Positions 11,240 to 22,190 of a stretch of 64,000 nt of DNA are shown here, piece after piece. Numbering within the stretch: the first letter of the stretch is position 1; every line of letters begins with the position of its first letter. The stretch is from Nymphalis io (Eukaryota > Arthropoda > Insecta > Lepidoptera > Nymphalidae), in the NCBI RefSeq assembly GCF_905147045.1, contig NC_065897.1, positions 8,633,001-8,697,000 on the forward strand, read 5' to 3'. A program made the position numbers and the translations under genes. The notes beneath the pieces are model-generated. The model saw only the letters and a list, made by a program, of their open reading frames with translations, made no database searches and was not told where the DNA came from.

Positions 11240-12211
11240 TCACACCCGATCAAAGTGGGATGCGACCTTTTGGAACTGATGCAAGGCAGCGGTAGCGTTA
11301 GTAAACGCGCGAGGCGGGAGAATCTTGTCATTGAACTCGATAGGACGTTAGATCTCATCGCCAAATGGGGCTCTGATAATCTTGTTGAGTTTAATGCCAA
11401 GAAAACACAGGTATGCGCTCTCACGGCGAAAAAGTCAACATTTTCCCCTCTTCCCTCCCTCTGTGGTACTCCGCTGGTGATGCAAAGCAAAATCGCCATG
11501 CTGGGGATTGACGTTCGCTGCGACCTTCGTCCAAGGGATTACATCGAGGCTGTTATAAAAACAGCTTCGCGGAAACTCGGAGTTCTGAACAAGGTGCGGC
11601 GCTTTTTCACGCCACAACAACTGTACCTGCTGTACAAAACACAGGTACGGTCTTGCGTGGAATATTGCTCGCACCTTTGGGATGGCTCCGCTAAGTACCT
11701 ACTTGAGGCCTTGGACCGGTTGCAGCGACGTGCCGTACGCATTATTGGCGACGTAAAGGTCACAAACACCCTTGAACCTTTACAATTGCGTCGTGAGATA
11801 GCAGCACTGAGCGCTTTCTATCGACTGTATCACGGCGAGTGCTCTGAGGAATTATTCTCTCTAATTCCTGCTTCCCCCTTCCTTCTTAAGTCCACGCGAG
11901 CTGGTTCTCGATGTCACCGCCTAACTGTGACATCAATTCCATCGCGAACAAAGAAATTTGGCAACTCCTTTCTTTGTCGCACTTCCAAAAAATGGAATTC
12001 CTTACCAGCTCACGTATTCCCCTCCTCTTACAACCCGGGTTCCTTCAAACGAGGCGTGAAGAGGCATCTTGCGGGCCGGCAAGGCGAAGGCGGCTAGTGC
12101 AGAACGTTTTTCCCGTCTGTACTGGCCGTCGTCGCGTTTGGACTCTACTACCACTTACCATCAGGTGGAGTAGAGTCATTTGCCCTCCCGGCGATATAAA
12201 AAAAAAAAAAG
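11240..12211 (+). mobile_element. CR1/jockey-type LINE, 5'-truncated 3' part
   Basis: It runs from within the reverse transcriptase to a 12-A tail at 12200-12211. The 3' untranslated end contains ACTTACCATCAGGTGG and GGCGATATAAAAA. It is nearly the same family member as the minus-strand copy at 39.9-43.3 kb. It lies within an older repeat whose halves flank it (11180-11235 and 12308-12353). I could not identify a TSD, and the left edge is approximate. Confidence 0.8.
11255..12097 (+). pseudogene. CR1/jockey-type LINE reverse transcriptase, C-terminal part
   Basis: An open stretch of 280 codons encodes the thumb and C-terminal region of a non-LTR reverse transcriptase, downstream of the catalytic YADD box, which is absent. 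Recognisable blocks are LVEFNAKKTQVCAL, then KLGVLNKVRRFFTPQQLYLL, EYCSHLWDGSAKYLLEALDR, LQRRAVRIIGD, and KKWNSLPAHVFPSS near the end. The frame is uninterrupted to the stop at 12097, so the insertion is fairly young. It cannot act alone because fingers, palm and endonuclease are missing. About 95% of residues match the copy ending at 40017 by eye. The nominal start is only where the frame opens. Confidence 0.85.
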
Positions 12212-12307
12212 ATAATTGCTTCGCTACCGCTTCTTCGTAGATATCAATATCTGTCATATTGGATATACTTTGTCAAAGTTCAATCCCATTAACATAGCGC
12301 GCGAATT

Positions 12308-12353
12308 ATAATATTAGTAATCGTGATAACACGAAAAACGAACAAACAATTAT
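12308..12353 (+). repeat. Unclassified interspersed repeat, right part
   Basis: It contains ATATTAGTAATCGTGATA followed by CGAACAAACA, matching 21985-22025. Together with 11180-11235 it forms one repeat copy interrupted by about 1 kb containing the LINE. Confidence 0.55.
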
Positions 12354-12385
12354 TATAAATTACTTAAATAAAAGTAATTCACGAT

Positions 12386-12430
12386 CTTTTCCTTTACCGC
12401 CGAGCACGAGCCGAAATATAAACACAAAGG
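12386..12430 (-). mobile_element. SINE family A, short old fragment
   Basis: It matches the family A interior (CCTTCACCG...AGCACGAG...TATAAACACAAA) with several changes. Both ends are lost. Confidence 0.5.
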
Positions 12431-13579
12431 ACAATATTTTATAAAATTAAAGCGACAACATTGCGTATTTTCTTTGAGTCACGCCTACTGACGTCAGCTG
12501 GTTACGATCGTTGTACCTTATTAATATCTTTCATGTAAGCAGCTGTCGATATAAGAAGGTCGAATTGGGAACTCTACAAAGAACGATACATAATAAATAC
12601 CTCGAGGTAAATAATATATCAAAGGTGATTTTTTTATTTGTAGTTAACAAAATCCATATCATTTCAAAGATATGGCAAGTAAATAAATTATATTCTTCCT
12701 GTTCTTCACTTGCTTAGTTTAAATATAGTAATTGTTAGCTGCTCCGCGTGGTACTCGCTTTAACTGATGTTGGTTGATTCTGGGATTACCGAGCTTAAAA
12801 AAAAAACTAAAGTTTTTGTCTTTATTTTTGGACACAAGCAATTCATATCCGATGGATTGAACGGTCACACTATAATATTTAATAGAGATATATAGAATAA
12901 TGAAATCTTTTTATAAAAAAGTTTATTATTTTCACCTAGTTGGAGCGAAAATTATCACATAAGTATTAAATTTTTCTTTATTACTGAAAAACGTAAGAAT
13001 TGACTGCGGGATGATATTCTGCATTTTTTAAAATGTTAATAAAATTCGCGTTTCTTTTTTCAAATAACAACTTACTATGACAGAAGTGTTCGTTGCAGTG
13101 TCCTGGCCCTTAGTTTATTTTTGTAATATAAATATTATATAATATTGTTTTTATTGATTACAGCTGGAATGTAAAGCGATTTTCTTTTACTGGCTATAAT
13201 GAACCACTATCACGCCAAATCAATCGTGGGCGTGACACCTGAGATATTTTCTATTGTGACGAAACATTTAAAGTGATTCTCAAATTTCCATTCCAGTCGA
13301 TCAAACAAATTTTAGTTTTAGTTCAGTTTCGATTCAGTTTATTTCTAAATTTTACAACTGTTTTTTTATTTTATTATTAAAAATTTAATATGTTTTATTC
13401 AAAATAAAATAAATATAAAACTTAAAAATCATTATATAAATAACCCTATAGTATCCATTCACAATAATATGGTTATCAATAAAGCGACGATATTATTTTT
13501 TCAGCTGCCCGTTCTGACACAAAGCTCGCGAGGAAAGGTTTCCTCAGACTTTTTTTAACAGATTTGTCGGATAAAATCT
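12431..13579. other. AT-rich DNA, nothing recognised
   Basis: No credible gene. A plus-strand 68-codon ORF at 12511-12717 is AT-rich and has no motif. Confidence 0.5.
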
Positions 13580-13689
13580 GTTACTTGTGTATTCACCGAC
13601 CTACATTGAAGCAGAGTGGTGGAATTATCTTTAAATCTTTTCAAGCAGAGGAGTCCCGTCCAGCAGTGAGACCTTAACAGCCCGTTACT
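13580..13689 (+). mobile_element. SINE family A, old 3' fragment
   Basis: It retains the diverged end of family A: GTGTATTCACCGACC, GCAGAGTGGTGGAAT, CAGCAGTGAGACC and AACAGCCCGTTACT. Confidence 0.6.
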
Positions 13690-15120
13690 ACACTTTTAAC
13701 TTTAAATGCAAATGTTTCGAATAATATATTTTTATGTGCAAAGAAACTATTTGTTATTTCTTACATTGAATTATATTCTCTCATAATTATTATAAATATC
13801 AGATTCTAAACTCGTTCTTTAAATCGGTAAAACGGATGACTTAATATTTATTAGACGGGTCATTTGTCAAAGCAGTTAAAAGATGCGACCAAAGCCTGCA
13901 GCGATCTATTTGTCTAGCTCTGGTTGCTATCTTTATACTTGTAACAAGCGCATTTTTCTTATAATCCACACTCTAAGTAATTTATTTGAAAATTATACCT
14001 TAAGAGGTTCAGTTTTTTTTTTTTAAATTGCTAAACTTTTATTTCATTTTGTATGGGTAAATCCAGTTCAAAGTTAAAAACTAAATATCGTATTTAAGCT
14101 GTACATTATATTTCCAATTCTTGTGTCTGCATATAAGTTTCTCGATAAAATTAAGAAGAGATACATTACATTTTACTGAATTATACTCATAATGCTGTAT
14201 ATAGGTTTACTGGAACAAAAACTGTATAATTAATTATATTAGCAGGTCCTACAAGTGAGACTACTATGTCTGAATCACATTGCATTATATTTAATTGCAT
14301 AATATTTAAAATTTATAACATTTCAAAAGTATCAGTAAAGTACGTCATTATAGAATTCTCAGCAGCTCAATAGTCTTTAGAGCTCGCTTATAATGTCTTC
14401 TTTGACTTTTTTGTAGTTATTTTATATACGTAGGTACGTATAATAAGGTCGCGCATTATATTATCGTATACAGTGCTCACAGTGATATTCGTCGGTATAG
14501 TTTACCAGCTAACGAAATATATTACTGATGCAGAGTAACCAAGGAAACGTCGTAACGTAGCTTTGTTCGCCAAACTTATGATCGTTTCTCTAGTTATACA
14601 GTCATTACTAATGTTACGTATCCGGGTAATACAAGCTTACAAGGTATCAAGCATATTATCTCATGTCTGATTCAGGCATACAACGTACATATTAACTTAA
14701 CTGTTGCAACTAAAATCTGTAGCTACATATCGAATGATACTTAATATCTACAATGGTTTTAATTTACACTTTATAAGTTAACTATTGATGTAATAAATAT
14801 TTTATGCCAATAATTTTATTATAATGGTCGTTTAAAATGTTACTTTTCTTCATTTGCTTGTACCCTTTACTAATTGTTTCATAATATTTGTTTAAATATG
14901 TTTTTGCGCAAAAAATATTCTAATAAAACACAGACATGAGAATATGGCTAGACTTGCAAAAGATTATACATTCATCATTCCACGAGAGCTCACCCACCTC
15001 ACACATTCGCTCGCTTAGACGTCTCTTAAGTTAAATTTCGCGCTAGGTGGAATTTGAATGCATTTAGTGAGTTCTCTCCTTATTCTGTAAGTGGTTAATT
15101 ATAAAATTATGCTTTTTTAA
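13690..15120. other. AT-rich DNA, nothing recognised
   Basis: No gene is seen. Positions about 14980-15070 are slightly GC-richer (cacctcacacattcgctcg) without a recognisable identity. Confidence 0.5.
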
Positions 15121-16009
15121 GGCGGGACCATTCGTTTCTTTTTTTTTTATTTTCGCTGGGAAAAAGCATTTACGCGTTTACCCCACATGAAGTGAGAGGG
15201 TATGTGGGGCTCGCCGACGCTGAAGGCGCCGGAATACCCACTAAAAAACCAGCGGTACCCACACCGTCTTTTCGGGGGACGCCACGGAATCGCTTGCGCA
15301 TAGCGCCACTACCGTGACGTCCCGACGGTTGGCCCTCCTCTGCAGGCCTCCAAATTCTAAGGGGTTCTCGGGGTACGGAGACCTCCTAGAACCGGTGACA
15401 TTTACAGCAGGAGGAGATGGTATACATAGCGCCGACGTCTTCTCCCAGGCCTTCTTCGGCGAAGCGGGTCAGCGAAAGCACTGTTCTCACGCTCCCGCCC
15501 GCGGCCAAAGAGACCATCTCCTTCGAGTACCTCTCGATACCGATCATGGCATTTATCACGCTCGGCAGCGAGAGGCCTCCGCCTACAATGGCCGCCAGGG
15601 AATGGTGCTGCGGCCCCCATGCAGCACACTCAATCAGGGGGTGACGCGCCGTGTCCGAAGGTGCGCTGCACTCGTGGCAGGAGAGAGTGACCTCCCGAAC
15701 CGCTATCCAGTGCAGATACCTACCGAAGTAACCGTGCCCAGTAAGTATCTGCGTCAGCCTGAATGTGAGTGTACCGTGACTCCGTTCCACCCAGCGACTC
15801 AAGTAGGGACGGACTGCCTCCACTGTCGCCAAGCCTGCTGAGGGGGACCCCAGATCCTCCTTCCACCTGCGCTGAGAATCGCTGGGCTAGAGCCCTGACT
15901 CGCTCCACCTCCGCCAATCCTGGATGGTCACCACTCGTCCTCGCTTCCACCCGGAACGGGTATACTTCTGCAAGTACCTCTGACCGGAGTTCCCAGGGCG
16001 GGACCATTC
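15121..16009 (-). mobile_element. R1-clade LINE, 5'-truncated, 13-bp TSD
   Basis: The insertion spans 15134-15996 on the minus strand, with its A-rich tail at the left end (T-run near 15140-15150). The direct repeat GGCGGGACCATTC occurs at 15121-15133 and 15997-16009. It keeps only the last part of the ORF and the 3' untranslated region. A related 3' end lies at 39338-39730. R1 itself is specific for rDNA, but no rDNA is here, so this is a dispersed relative or an off-target copy. Confidence 0.85.
15386..15996 (-). pseudogene. R1-clade LINE ORF2, C-terminal end with CCHC motif
   Basis: The minus strand encodes LTFRLTQILTGHGYFGRYLH then CHECSAPSDTARHPLIEC. That is the R1-clade hallmark of a 'LTQ.L.GHG.FG.YL' block followed by a Cys-Cys-His-Cys zinc knuckle near the C-terminus. 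The upstream part (15990-15720) reads in a different frame (WELRSEVLAEVYPFRVEART), so at least one frameshift separates them. The reverse-transcriptase and endonuclease domains are absent because of 5' truncation. In the intact protein this region would bind nucleic acid during target-primed reverse transcription; here it is a dead fragment. Confidence 0.8.
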
Positions 16010-16172
16010 TAGTGTAACAGTACAGATTCGAGTAATTATATCAGAGGGTAACACCTTATCGAGCATTACAGTGCGCAACATGTAATGAAGTAGTTCGTAA
16101 CATTAAAGTAATGAAAGGTTATAAATAATAAATAATATTTTTTTTCAAAATCGAGGCAAAACTTCGGTACGG

Positions 16173-16313
16173 TAACAGCCTGTAAATGTCCCACTGTTGG
16201 GCTAAGGCCTCCTCTTCTTTTTTGAGGAGAAGGTTTTGGAGCTTACGCTGCTCCAATGCGAGTTAATGGAATACACATGTGGCAGAATTTCAGTGAAATT
16301 AGACACGTGTAGG
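16173..16313 (-). mobile_element. SINE family A, 5'-truncated
   Basis: Only the 3' half is present, from the GTAACAGCCTGTAAATGTC tail (plus strand) to ATTAGACACGTGTAGGT. The tRNA-like head is missing. Confidence 0.8.
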
Positions 16314-16672
16314 TCAAAACTTCTAGTTTGTTGATTCATTCTAAAATATTCAACCCGTATGAATTAAATCGATTTTTAAATAATTCGTGACACGTGATTG
16401 TGCTTTTTTACGCAAATAGCTCATAATTAAGTTTCGCCTGATTTTGTCACCCATTTTCGCGGCACCCATAGTGTTACAATTTGTAACGTTCACAGTGCGA
16501 GCGGTTACAAAGAGCTGCGAGCTCGAGCGAGCTGCTCAGTTAGTGAGTAGAGGTGCAGTATTGTAACGTAATGATCAAACTCGAATCTTGCACTTTTCCA
16601 TTGTCTAAATGCTTCCAGTGTCTTGCCTTAAAATATGATTTCTGTGGCATAATCTATCGATTGCTGCGTTCA
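16314..16672. other. Mixed AT-rich DNA with a GC-richer patch
   Basis: No gene is recognised. About 16470-16560 is GC-richer and contains GTTACAATTTGTAAC and GAGCTGCGAGCTC-type short palindromes plus a TCAGTT motif that could act as an arthropod initiator. There is no transcript evidence. Confidence 0.35.
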
Positions 16673-18779
16673 TTTATCTGCTTCATCATCACCAGCCGAA
16701 AGACGTCCACTGCTGGACAAAGGCCTCCCCCAAGGATTTCCACGTTGGCCGATCTTGCGCTGCCCGCATCCAACGGCTTCCCGCGACTCGTTCTAAGTCG
16801 TCGGTCCACCTTGTAGGGGGCCTGCCCACGCTGCGTCTTCCGGTTCGTGGTCGCCACTCGAGAACCTTTCTGCCCCAGCGGCCGTCGGTTCTGCGAGCAA
16901 TGTGCCCCGCCCACTGCCACTTCAATTTAGCAATTCTTCGGGCTATGTCGGTTACTTTGGTTCGCCTGCGGATTTCATCATTTCTGATTCGATCTCGCAG
17001 AGAAACTCCGAGCATAGCCCTCTCCATTGCCCTTTGAGTGACCTTGAGCCTTCTTATGAGGCCCATTGTGAGCGACCACGTCTCTGATCCATAAGTCATC
17101 ACTGGCAACACACACTGGTCGAAGACTTTCGACTTGAGACACTGCGGTATTTGGGATGAGAAGATATCGTGTAGCTTCCCGAACGCTGCCCAGCCGAGTT
17201 GAATTCGACGATTGACCTCTTTCTCGAAGTTGGACCTACCTAGTTGGATGGTCTGACCTAGGTAGACATAGTTGTCTACAACTTCGAGTGCAGAATTTCC
17301 AACCTTGACTTGAGTGGGTGCAACACGGATGTTCGACATGATTTTCGTCTTGTCCATGTTCACTTTTAGACCCACTTGTTGGGAAACCCTGCTGAGGTCA
17401 TCGAGCATAGTGCCGAGGTCTTCCAAGGTCTCAGCCATAATTACAATGTCATCGGCAAATCGAAGATGAGTGATGTACTCGCCGTTAATATTGATGCCAA
17501 GTCCGTTCCAGTCCAGAAGCTTGAAAACATCTTCCAATGCAGCGGTAAACAGTTTCGGAGATATCACGTCTCCCTGTCTTACACCTCTCTGCAGTTGGAT
17601 AGGTTTTGAGTTCTGATCCTGGAGTCGGATCGACATGGTGGCGTTCTCGTACAAGCACTTTAACACCCTGATATACCGATAATCAATTTGGCACCTTTGA
17701 AGAGAATTCAGCACGGCCCAGGTTTCGATCGAATCAAAGGCTTTCTCATAGTCCACAAACGCTAAGCAAAGTGGCTGGTTATACTCCCCAGTCTTCTGTA
17801 TAACTTGCCGCAGCGTATGTATGTGGTCTATGGTGCTAAAGCCTTTCCGGAATCCGGCTTGTTCGGGTGGCTGGAAGTCGTCAAGCCTTTGCTCGAGACG
17901 ATTCGTAATGACTCTCGAAAACAACTTGTAAACATGACTCAGCAGTGAGATGGGCCTGTAATTCTTCAGAAGGGTTTTATCACCCTTCTTAAAGAAAAGT
18001 ACCACCACACTTCTGTGCCATGCTTTTGGCGTTTGACCTTTGGCAATGACGGAGTTAAAAAGCCTCTGAAGAGCCCTGAGGATCGGTGTACCACCCGCCT
18101 TCAGAAGCTCGGCTGTAATACCATCATCACCAGGTGCCTTGTTGTTTTTGAGTTGTCCGAGAGCCATTCTAATCTCGAAAAGACTGACGTCCTGAAAATC
18201 TTCAGTGTAGTGTCGGGTTAGTCTTGCTCTGGGATCTGCAGCATGACTACTGACAGGTGATTGAGCTGTCGTGTACAGCTGACCGTAGAACTTCTCAACC
18301 TCTTCCAACAGCTCAGATCTTGACGTGACTATTCTGCCATCCTCAGTTTTCAGCCTTGTCAGTTCACTCTGACCAACAGACAGATCTCTGGCGAACACTT
18401 TAGAGCCTTTGTTCCGCTCGATGGCCTCTTTAATGCGCATTGTATTAAATTGGCGAGTGTCGCGAGTTAGAGACTTTGAAATCCGTCTGTTGATCAGCCG
18501 ATAGCCGGCAGCATCAGCTGGGGACGTCAGAATCATTTTCCGTCTTTCCTCCATAAGCCGTAGGGTAGAGGCAGAGATCTTTTTGGTTCCTTTTGTACGG
18601 CTGGTCTTGAAGGACTTAGACCCAGCCGTACGGACAGTTTCCACAAGCCTGTCGTTGTATGTGTCCACTTCCTCGCAGTCTGCTAGGCAATCGAATCGGT
18701 TTTGGAGTTCGAGCTGAAAGGCTTCGGGATTTCGGATTTGAAGAGGTGATGGTCGGAACGTAGACTTCTTTATCTGCTT
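16673..18779 (-). mobile_element. RTE-clade LINE, 5'-truncated, 11-bp TSD
   Basis: The target duplication TTTATCTGCTT is at 16673-16683 and 18769-18779, which fixes the element at 16684-18768 on the minus strand. The 3' untranslated region is almost absent: the stop codon is followed at once by a short TGATGA repeat, as is typical of RTE elements. The endonuclease and 5' end were lost at insertion. The copy at 44.1 kb is almost identical to the last kilobase, pointing to a recently active family. Confidence 0.9.
16689..18768 (-). CDS. RTE-clade LINE reverse transcriptase (5'-truncated, otherwise open)
   Basis: The frame is open from the element's 5' break at 18768 to the stop at 16689-16691. 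A 659-residue stretch from the GTG at 18668 was used to number motifs. It has no start codon of its own because the element is truncated. A linker comes first (KSTFRPSPLQIRNPEAF, ending CLADCEEV). Reverse-transcriptase motifs follow: NNKAPGDDGI (about 174-183), KNYRPISLLS (235-244), EQAGFRKGFSTIDHI (269-283), FVDYEKAFD (304-312, first catalytic Asp), RGVRQGDVISPKLF (361-374), FADD (404-407, catalytic pair) and YVYLGQTI (467-474). The C-terminus is Arg- and Trp-rich, with the WAGHIARR block, as in RTE proteins. It would copy LINE and perhaps SINE RNA at the target site. The apurinic-type endonuclease is missing, so this copy is not autonomous. Confidence 0.88.
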
Positions 18780-19209
18780 AACCTAAGAAATTGAAATATT
18801 TTATGAAAGTAAGCTTTTGTTATGAGCTTTTTGGATAAAAATAAATAAGCACATTATAAAAATATAATTTTATACTTTTGTTTGTCTGATTTATTTAATT
18901 AAAATGCAATATTACTTATTCGTCTTATAAAATTTAAAGCTTAAAAAAATTTAGCACCATTATTCTAAATTTCAGTCAAGTGAAGCAGATGATTGCTATA
19001 TTTAATAAATTAACTCGTGATAAATTCTTATTTATTCTTTCTTACTATTGATTTTCGAGTGCGAAGACTTTATACTAGATTACAAGGAATTAAGGTAGCA
19101 ATGCAACAATAATCAAATTAACAGGAAACCGTTTCAGTTTATTTCTTAATTGTCCAATTAATTTCAATAACTCCGATGGGTGTATATAAAGTCACCTATC
19201 ATAAAAACA
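18780..19209. other. AT-rich DNA, nothing recognised
   Basis: No gene or recognised repeat. Confidence 0.45.
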
Positions 19210-19402
19210 AAACGTGCTACTAGCATTTGGACTGATGATGTCACCACTGTCGACAGACAACGGAGCTGTAAGAAATATTACACAATTTATACATAGCAAA
19301 TGCGCCAACAACTTTGGAAACTAATATGCTATTTCCCTAATGCCTATAGTAACACTGGCTCACTCACACTTCAAGACAGAACACAACAATACTACATATT
19401 AT
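19210..19402 (-). mobile_element. SINE-like element, family B, old copy
   Basis: The reverse complement contains GAGTGAGCCAGTGTTACTA, TTGGCGCATTTGCTATGTA and TTCTTACAGCTCCGTTG, matching the family B order with many substitutions. Both ends are eroded. Confidence 0.6.
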
Positions 19403-21447
19403 ATTGATTTCATTAACAGTTTAAAGTTAATGATGATTAAAATTTCTATGATTTAAAGTTCATACAATTATAAATTATTTTTATTATACAAGGTACATAC
19501 GACGACAATCATATTGGATTGTTATACGTGAATGGATAATTTTTAACACATGAAATTAAAATGCCGGTTCCGGTCGTTTTACGAGTAGATAGATAGAAAT
19601 GTGTCGACCCCCTGTCGAGACGCGCGGTAAAATCTATAATTTTGCTAACTTGACGTGTTTTCTTAGAGAAGTTTTTATTAATTAAAGCCCAATATTTTTT
19701 TAGATTTTTCCAATATAGAATATTTCAAGTTAAACGAAAATAACTAAAATAAATATATTATATTAAATGATAAATAATTTAAAATATTTAACATAATTAT
19801 AAAATACCTTTTCGAAGATACCGTAGTTACCGCGATGTTATAATTGGATGACTTTTTTTATAAATAAAGGCGCAAATTTATGCGGATTTATTTAAATCTT
19901 TGCGAAATACGAGTACAAGGGTGGTACAATACATAAATATGATACGTTTGAAATACAACTTTAATATTTATTTAAAGTAATTTGTTATTGTTAAGACAAA
20001 GGTATACAAAACTTTTGTAGTTGTTAAACTACATTAATGTATTTTGCATCATACAGAATATAATACAATATGAACCCTGAAAAAGGTGTTTGGTGTTGGC
20101 TTTTTTTTTGTATTTATAATACCCGTGCCAGACAATCACGCTCTTCCATATGATTTCAATCTTGGCAAGTAGTTTTTGACGTTAACACTTTACGTTAAAT
20201 TAAATAAATAAATATTTCCTACATATTTATACAGTTTACATTAATATCATAAAAAAAAAATAACTAGTATCACTATCATTTTACTCTTTCCATATCTATC
20301 TTATTATTTAAGAAAGTCATAATTGAATACAGTGTATATACTTTACAAGACAAGCTGCTCGCGTGCCGATTTTTTATGGGTGGGATAAGTTTTTTTTTTT
20401 TACAAAAACAAAAAACATGCAGCCTGATCGTAGAGCCACCGAATCCAATATAAACCATCTATGGAACCAAAAAATCAAACTCAAAACAATAAAAATCATC
20501 AAAATCACACTTACAGAACCATTTTTATAATTATAAAGATTGTATGGTTTTAAATAATTCTTAATCAAATGAAAATATTCCGAAATCAACCCATTTATTA
20601 ATTTTTTTTAATACACTATTATGAAGTATATTTTTCAACTCATTAGACAATTCATTAAAAAAATTATAAATATTACCAATATTGCATACTACCAACAGCT
20701 AAACTGTTCGCAGATCGCATTTATAAATTATATTCGTGTTGTTGTGTCTTAATTTATTCAAGCTTTTTCATAACAAAAACAACAAAACAACAAGTAAAAT
20801 AACAGTTACATAAAACATTAATTAATGTTACATAAAGACAGTAATTTTATTAAACTATAGACGATATTCATATATTCGTACGCGGCTGTTTATTATTTTT
20901 TTAGTAAAACAAGATATAAAGGTAATAAATATACAATAAAAACATAAATATTTTTAATAAAAACATAAACGGTAATTACTAAATCGAATTGAATAAAATA
21001 CTAATTTAAATGTGCATAATGCAATTCTATGTGTGATAGAAATTATCTTAAAGTAGATATAATTTGTTCTCAAGATCCTTACTTGAAGATTTTCGTCTTA
21101 AGATATACCAGTATAGCTATGTGTATATTCTATTATAGTAACTCGAATTAATTGGATCTTACTCGGCAACGGTTATTAAATTTCGTTTCTTACATAATTC
21201 CTGGAAAAGAAAACTGATATATATCTAAAATAAGTATGGCTAGCTTTAATATAGATTTTTATATTAAGTGAAACTTACGTAAAGCCAATTTAAAAATTTA
21301 TCTATTTTTTCAAACACCTTTAAAATTATAATGTAGTTATACATAGTGTTTTATTTTTAAATTGAATTAGAAAGCAAAAGCAAAATCAAGTAAAAGGTTA
21401 GCAATTTTGCTTTACCGGGTGTAAATTTGAATGTGTTGCTGGCCTCT
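19403..21447. other. AT-rich DNA, nothing recognised
   Basis: Two overlapping minus-strand ORFs near 20276-20589 are AT-rich and lack motifs. No gene or repeat is recognised. Confidence 0.5.
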
Positions 21448-21605
21448 ATATTCTTCTTCTTCTTAAAGTGCCATCTTCTTTAGAAGGTCGGCGATCATTA
21501 AGGTAACTTGCCGCGGCTCTGAATGAGGAACGAGTGCTTTTTCCAAACCATTGGCGTAGCTTTATCGGCTTTTTCTTTGGATCTTCCTTGGATCCTTGTG
21601 TATAG
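21448..21605 (-). mobile_element. LINE 3' end fragment
   Basis: The left edge is a (TTC)n run followed by AAAGTGCCATCTTC, which on the minus strand is a 3' terminus with an (AAG)n tail. The following GC-richer stretch (GCCGCGGCTCTGAATGAG) looks like LINE 3' coding or untranslated sequence. The family is not certain. Confidence 0.4.
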
Positions 21606-21936
21606 CGAGTGTTTAATTAAACGCTTGATCCTAGTAATGGACATGACAGGACTTAAATTAATAATATAAAAATGCTGTAGGGATTACTTTTTAGATCATT
21701 TTCTTTACGTATTGTCTCGGATAGAATATAATATTTAAGACATGAACCGGAAATTTTTCGTGTTATGTCCAATATAAACACATAAAAAATATTTCTTTTA
21801 TATATTACTACAACATTTTGTATAGCCAAATTCTTTGATTTAACTTCACTATTATTCAATTAAATAGAGTGAAAACCGGACCTTATCCATTTAACTGTGG
21901 AGAACCGGAGTTAATTACGTCTTGTAAAACAAAATG

Positions 21937-22026
21937 AAGAAATAAGCATATTGTAATTTTACTAATAAACTGTATTTAAGCAATATTAGTAATCGTGATA
22001 CCATAAAAAAAGAACAAACAAAAATT
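21937..22026 (+). repeat. Unclassified interspersed repeat
   Basis: This is the uninterrupted counterpart of the copy split at 11180-11235 and 12308-12353: AATAAGCATATTGTAA, CTGTATTTAAG, then ATATTAGTAATCGTGATA are contiguous here. Confidence 0.55.
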
Positions 22027-22190
22027 ATAGTCTGTAAATTCCCATTTCTAAGCTAAGATCCCCTTTCTTATTAAAATAATGTTTGGAGCTTATTCCAAAA
22101 CGCAGTTATGTTACGCAATGCGGGTAAGTGGATACACATACGGCAGATTTTCATCTGTCACATGTAAATAATTGTTATCCCTTCACCGCT
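22027..22190 (-). mobile_element. SINE family A, old copy
   Basis: Diverged family A 3' half (GTCTGTAAATTCCCATTTC, TTGGAGCTTATTCC, AATGCGGGTAAGTGG). It directly follows the repeat at 21937. A small family A remnant also follows the 12.3-kb copy, so the two may have been copied together. Confidence 0.6.

Noticed and set aside
15314..15841. A 175-codon plus-strand ORF
   Set aside because: It is antisense to the R1-clade C-terminal coding region with the CCHC motif, which explains the open frame.
20276..20589. Overlapping minus-strand ORFs near 20.4 kb
   Set aside because: They are AT-rich, rich in Lys/Phe/Ile, lack motifs, and sit in low-complexity DNA.
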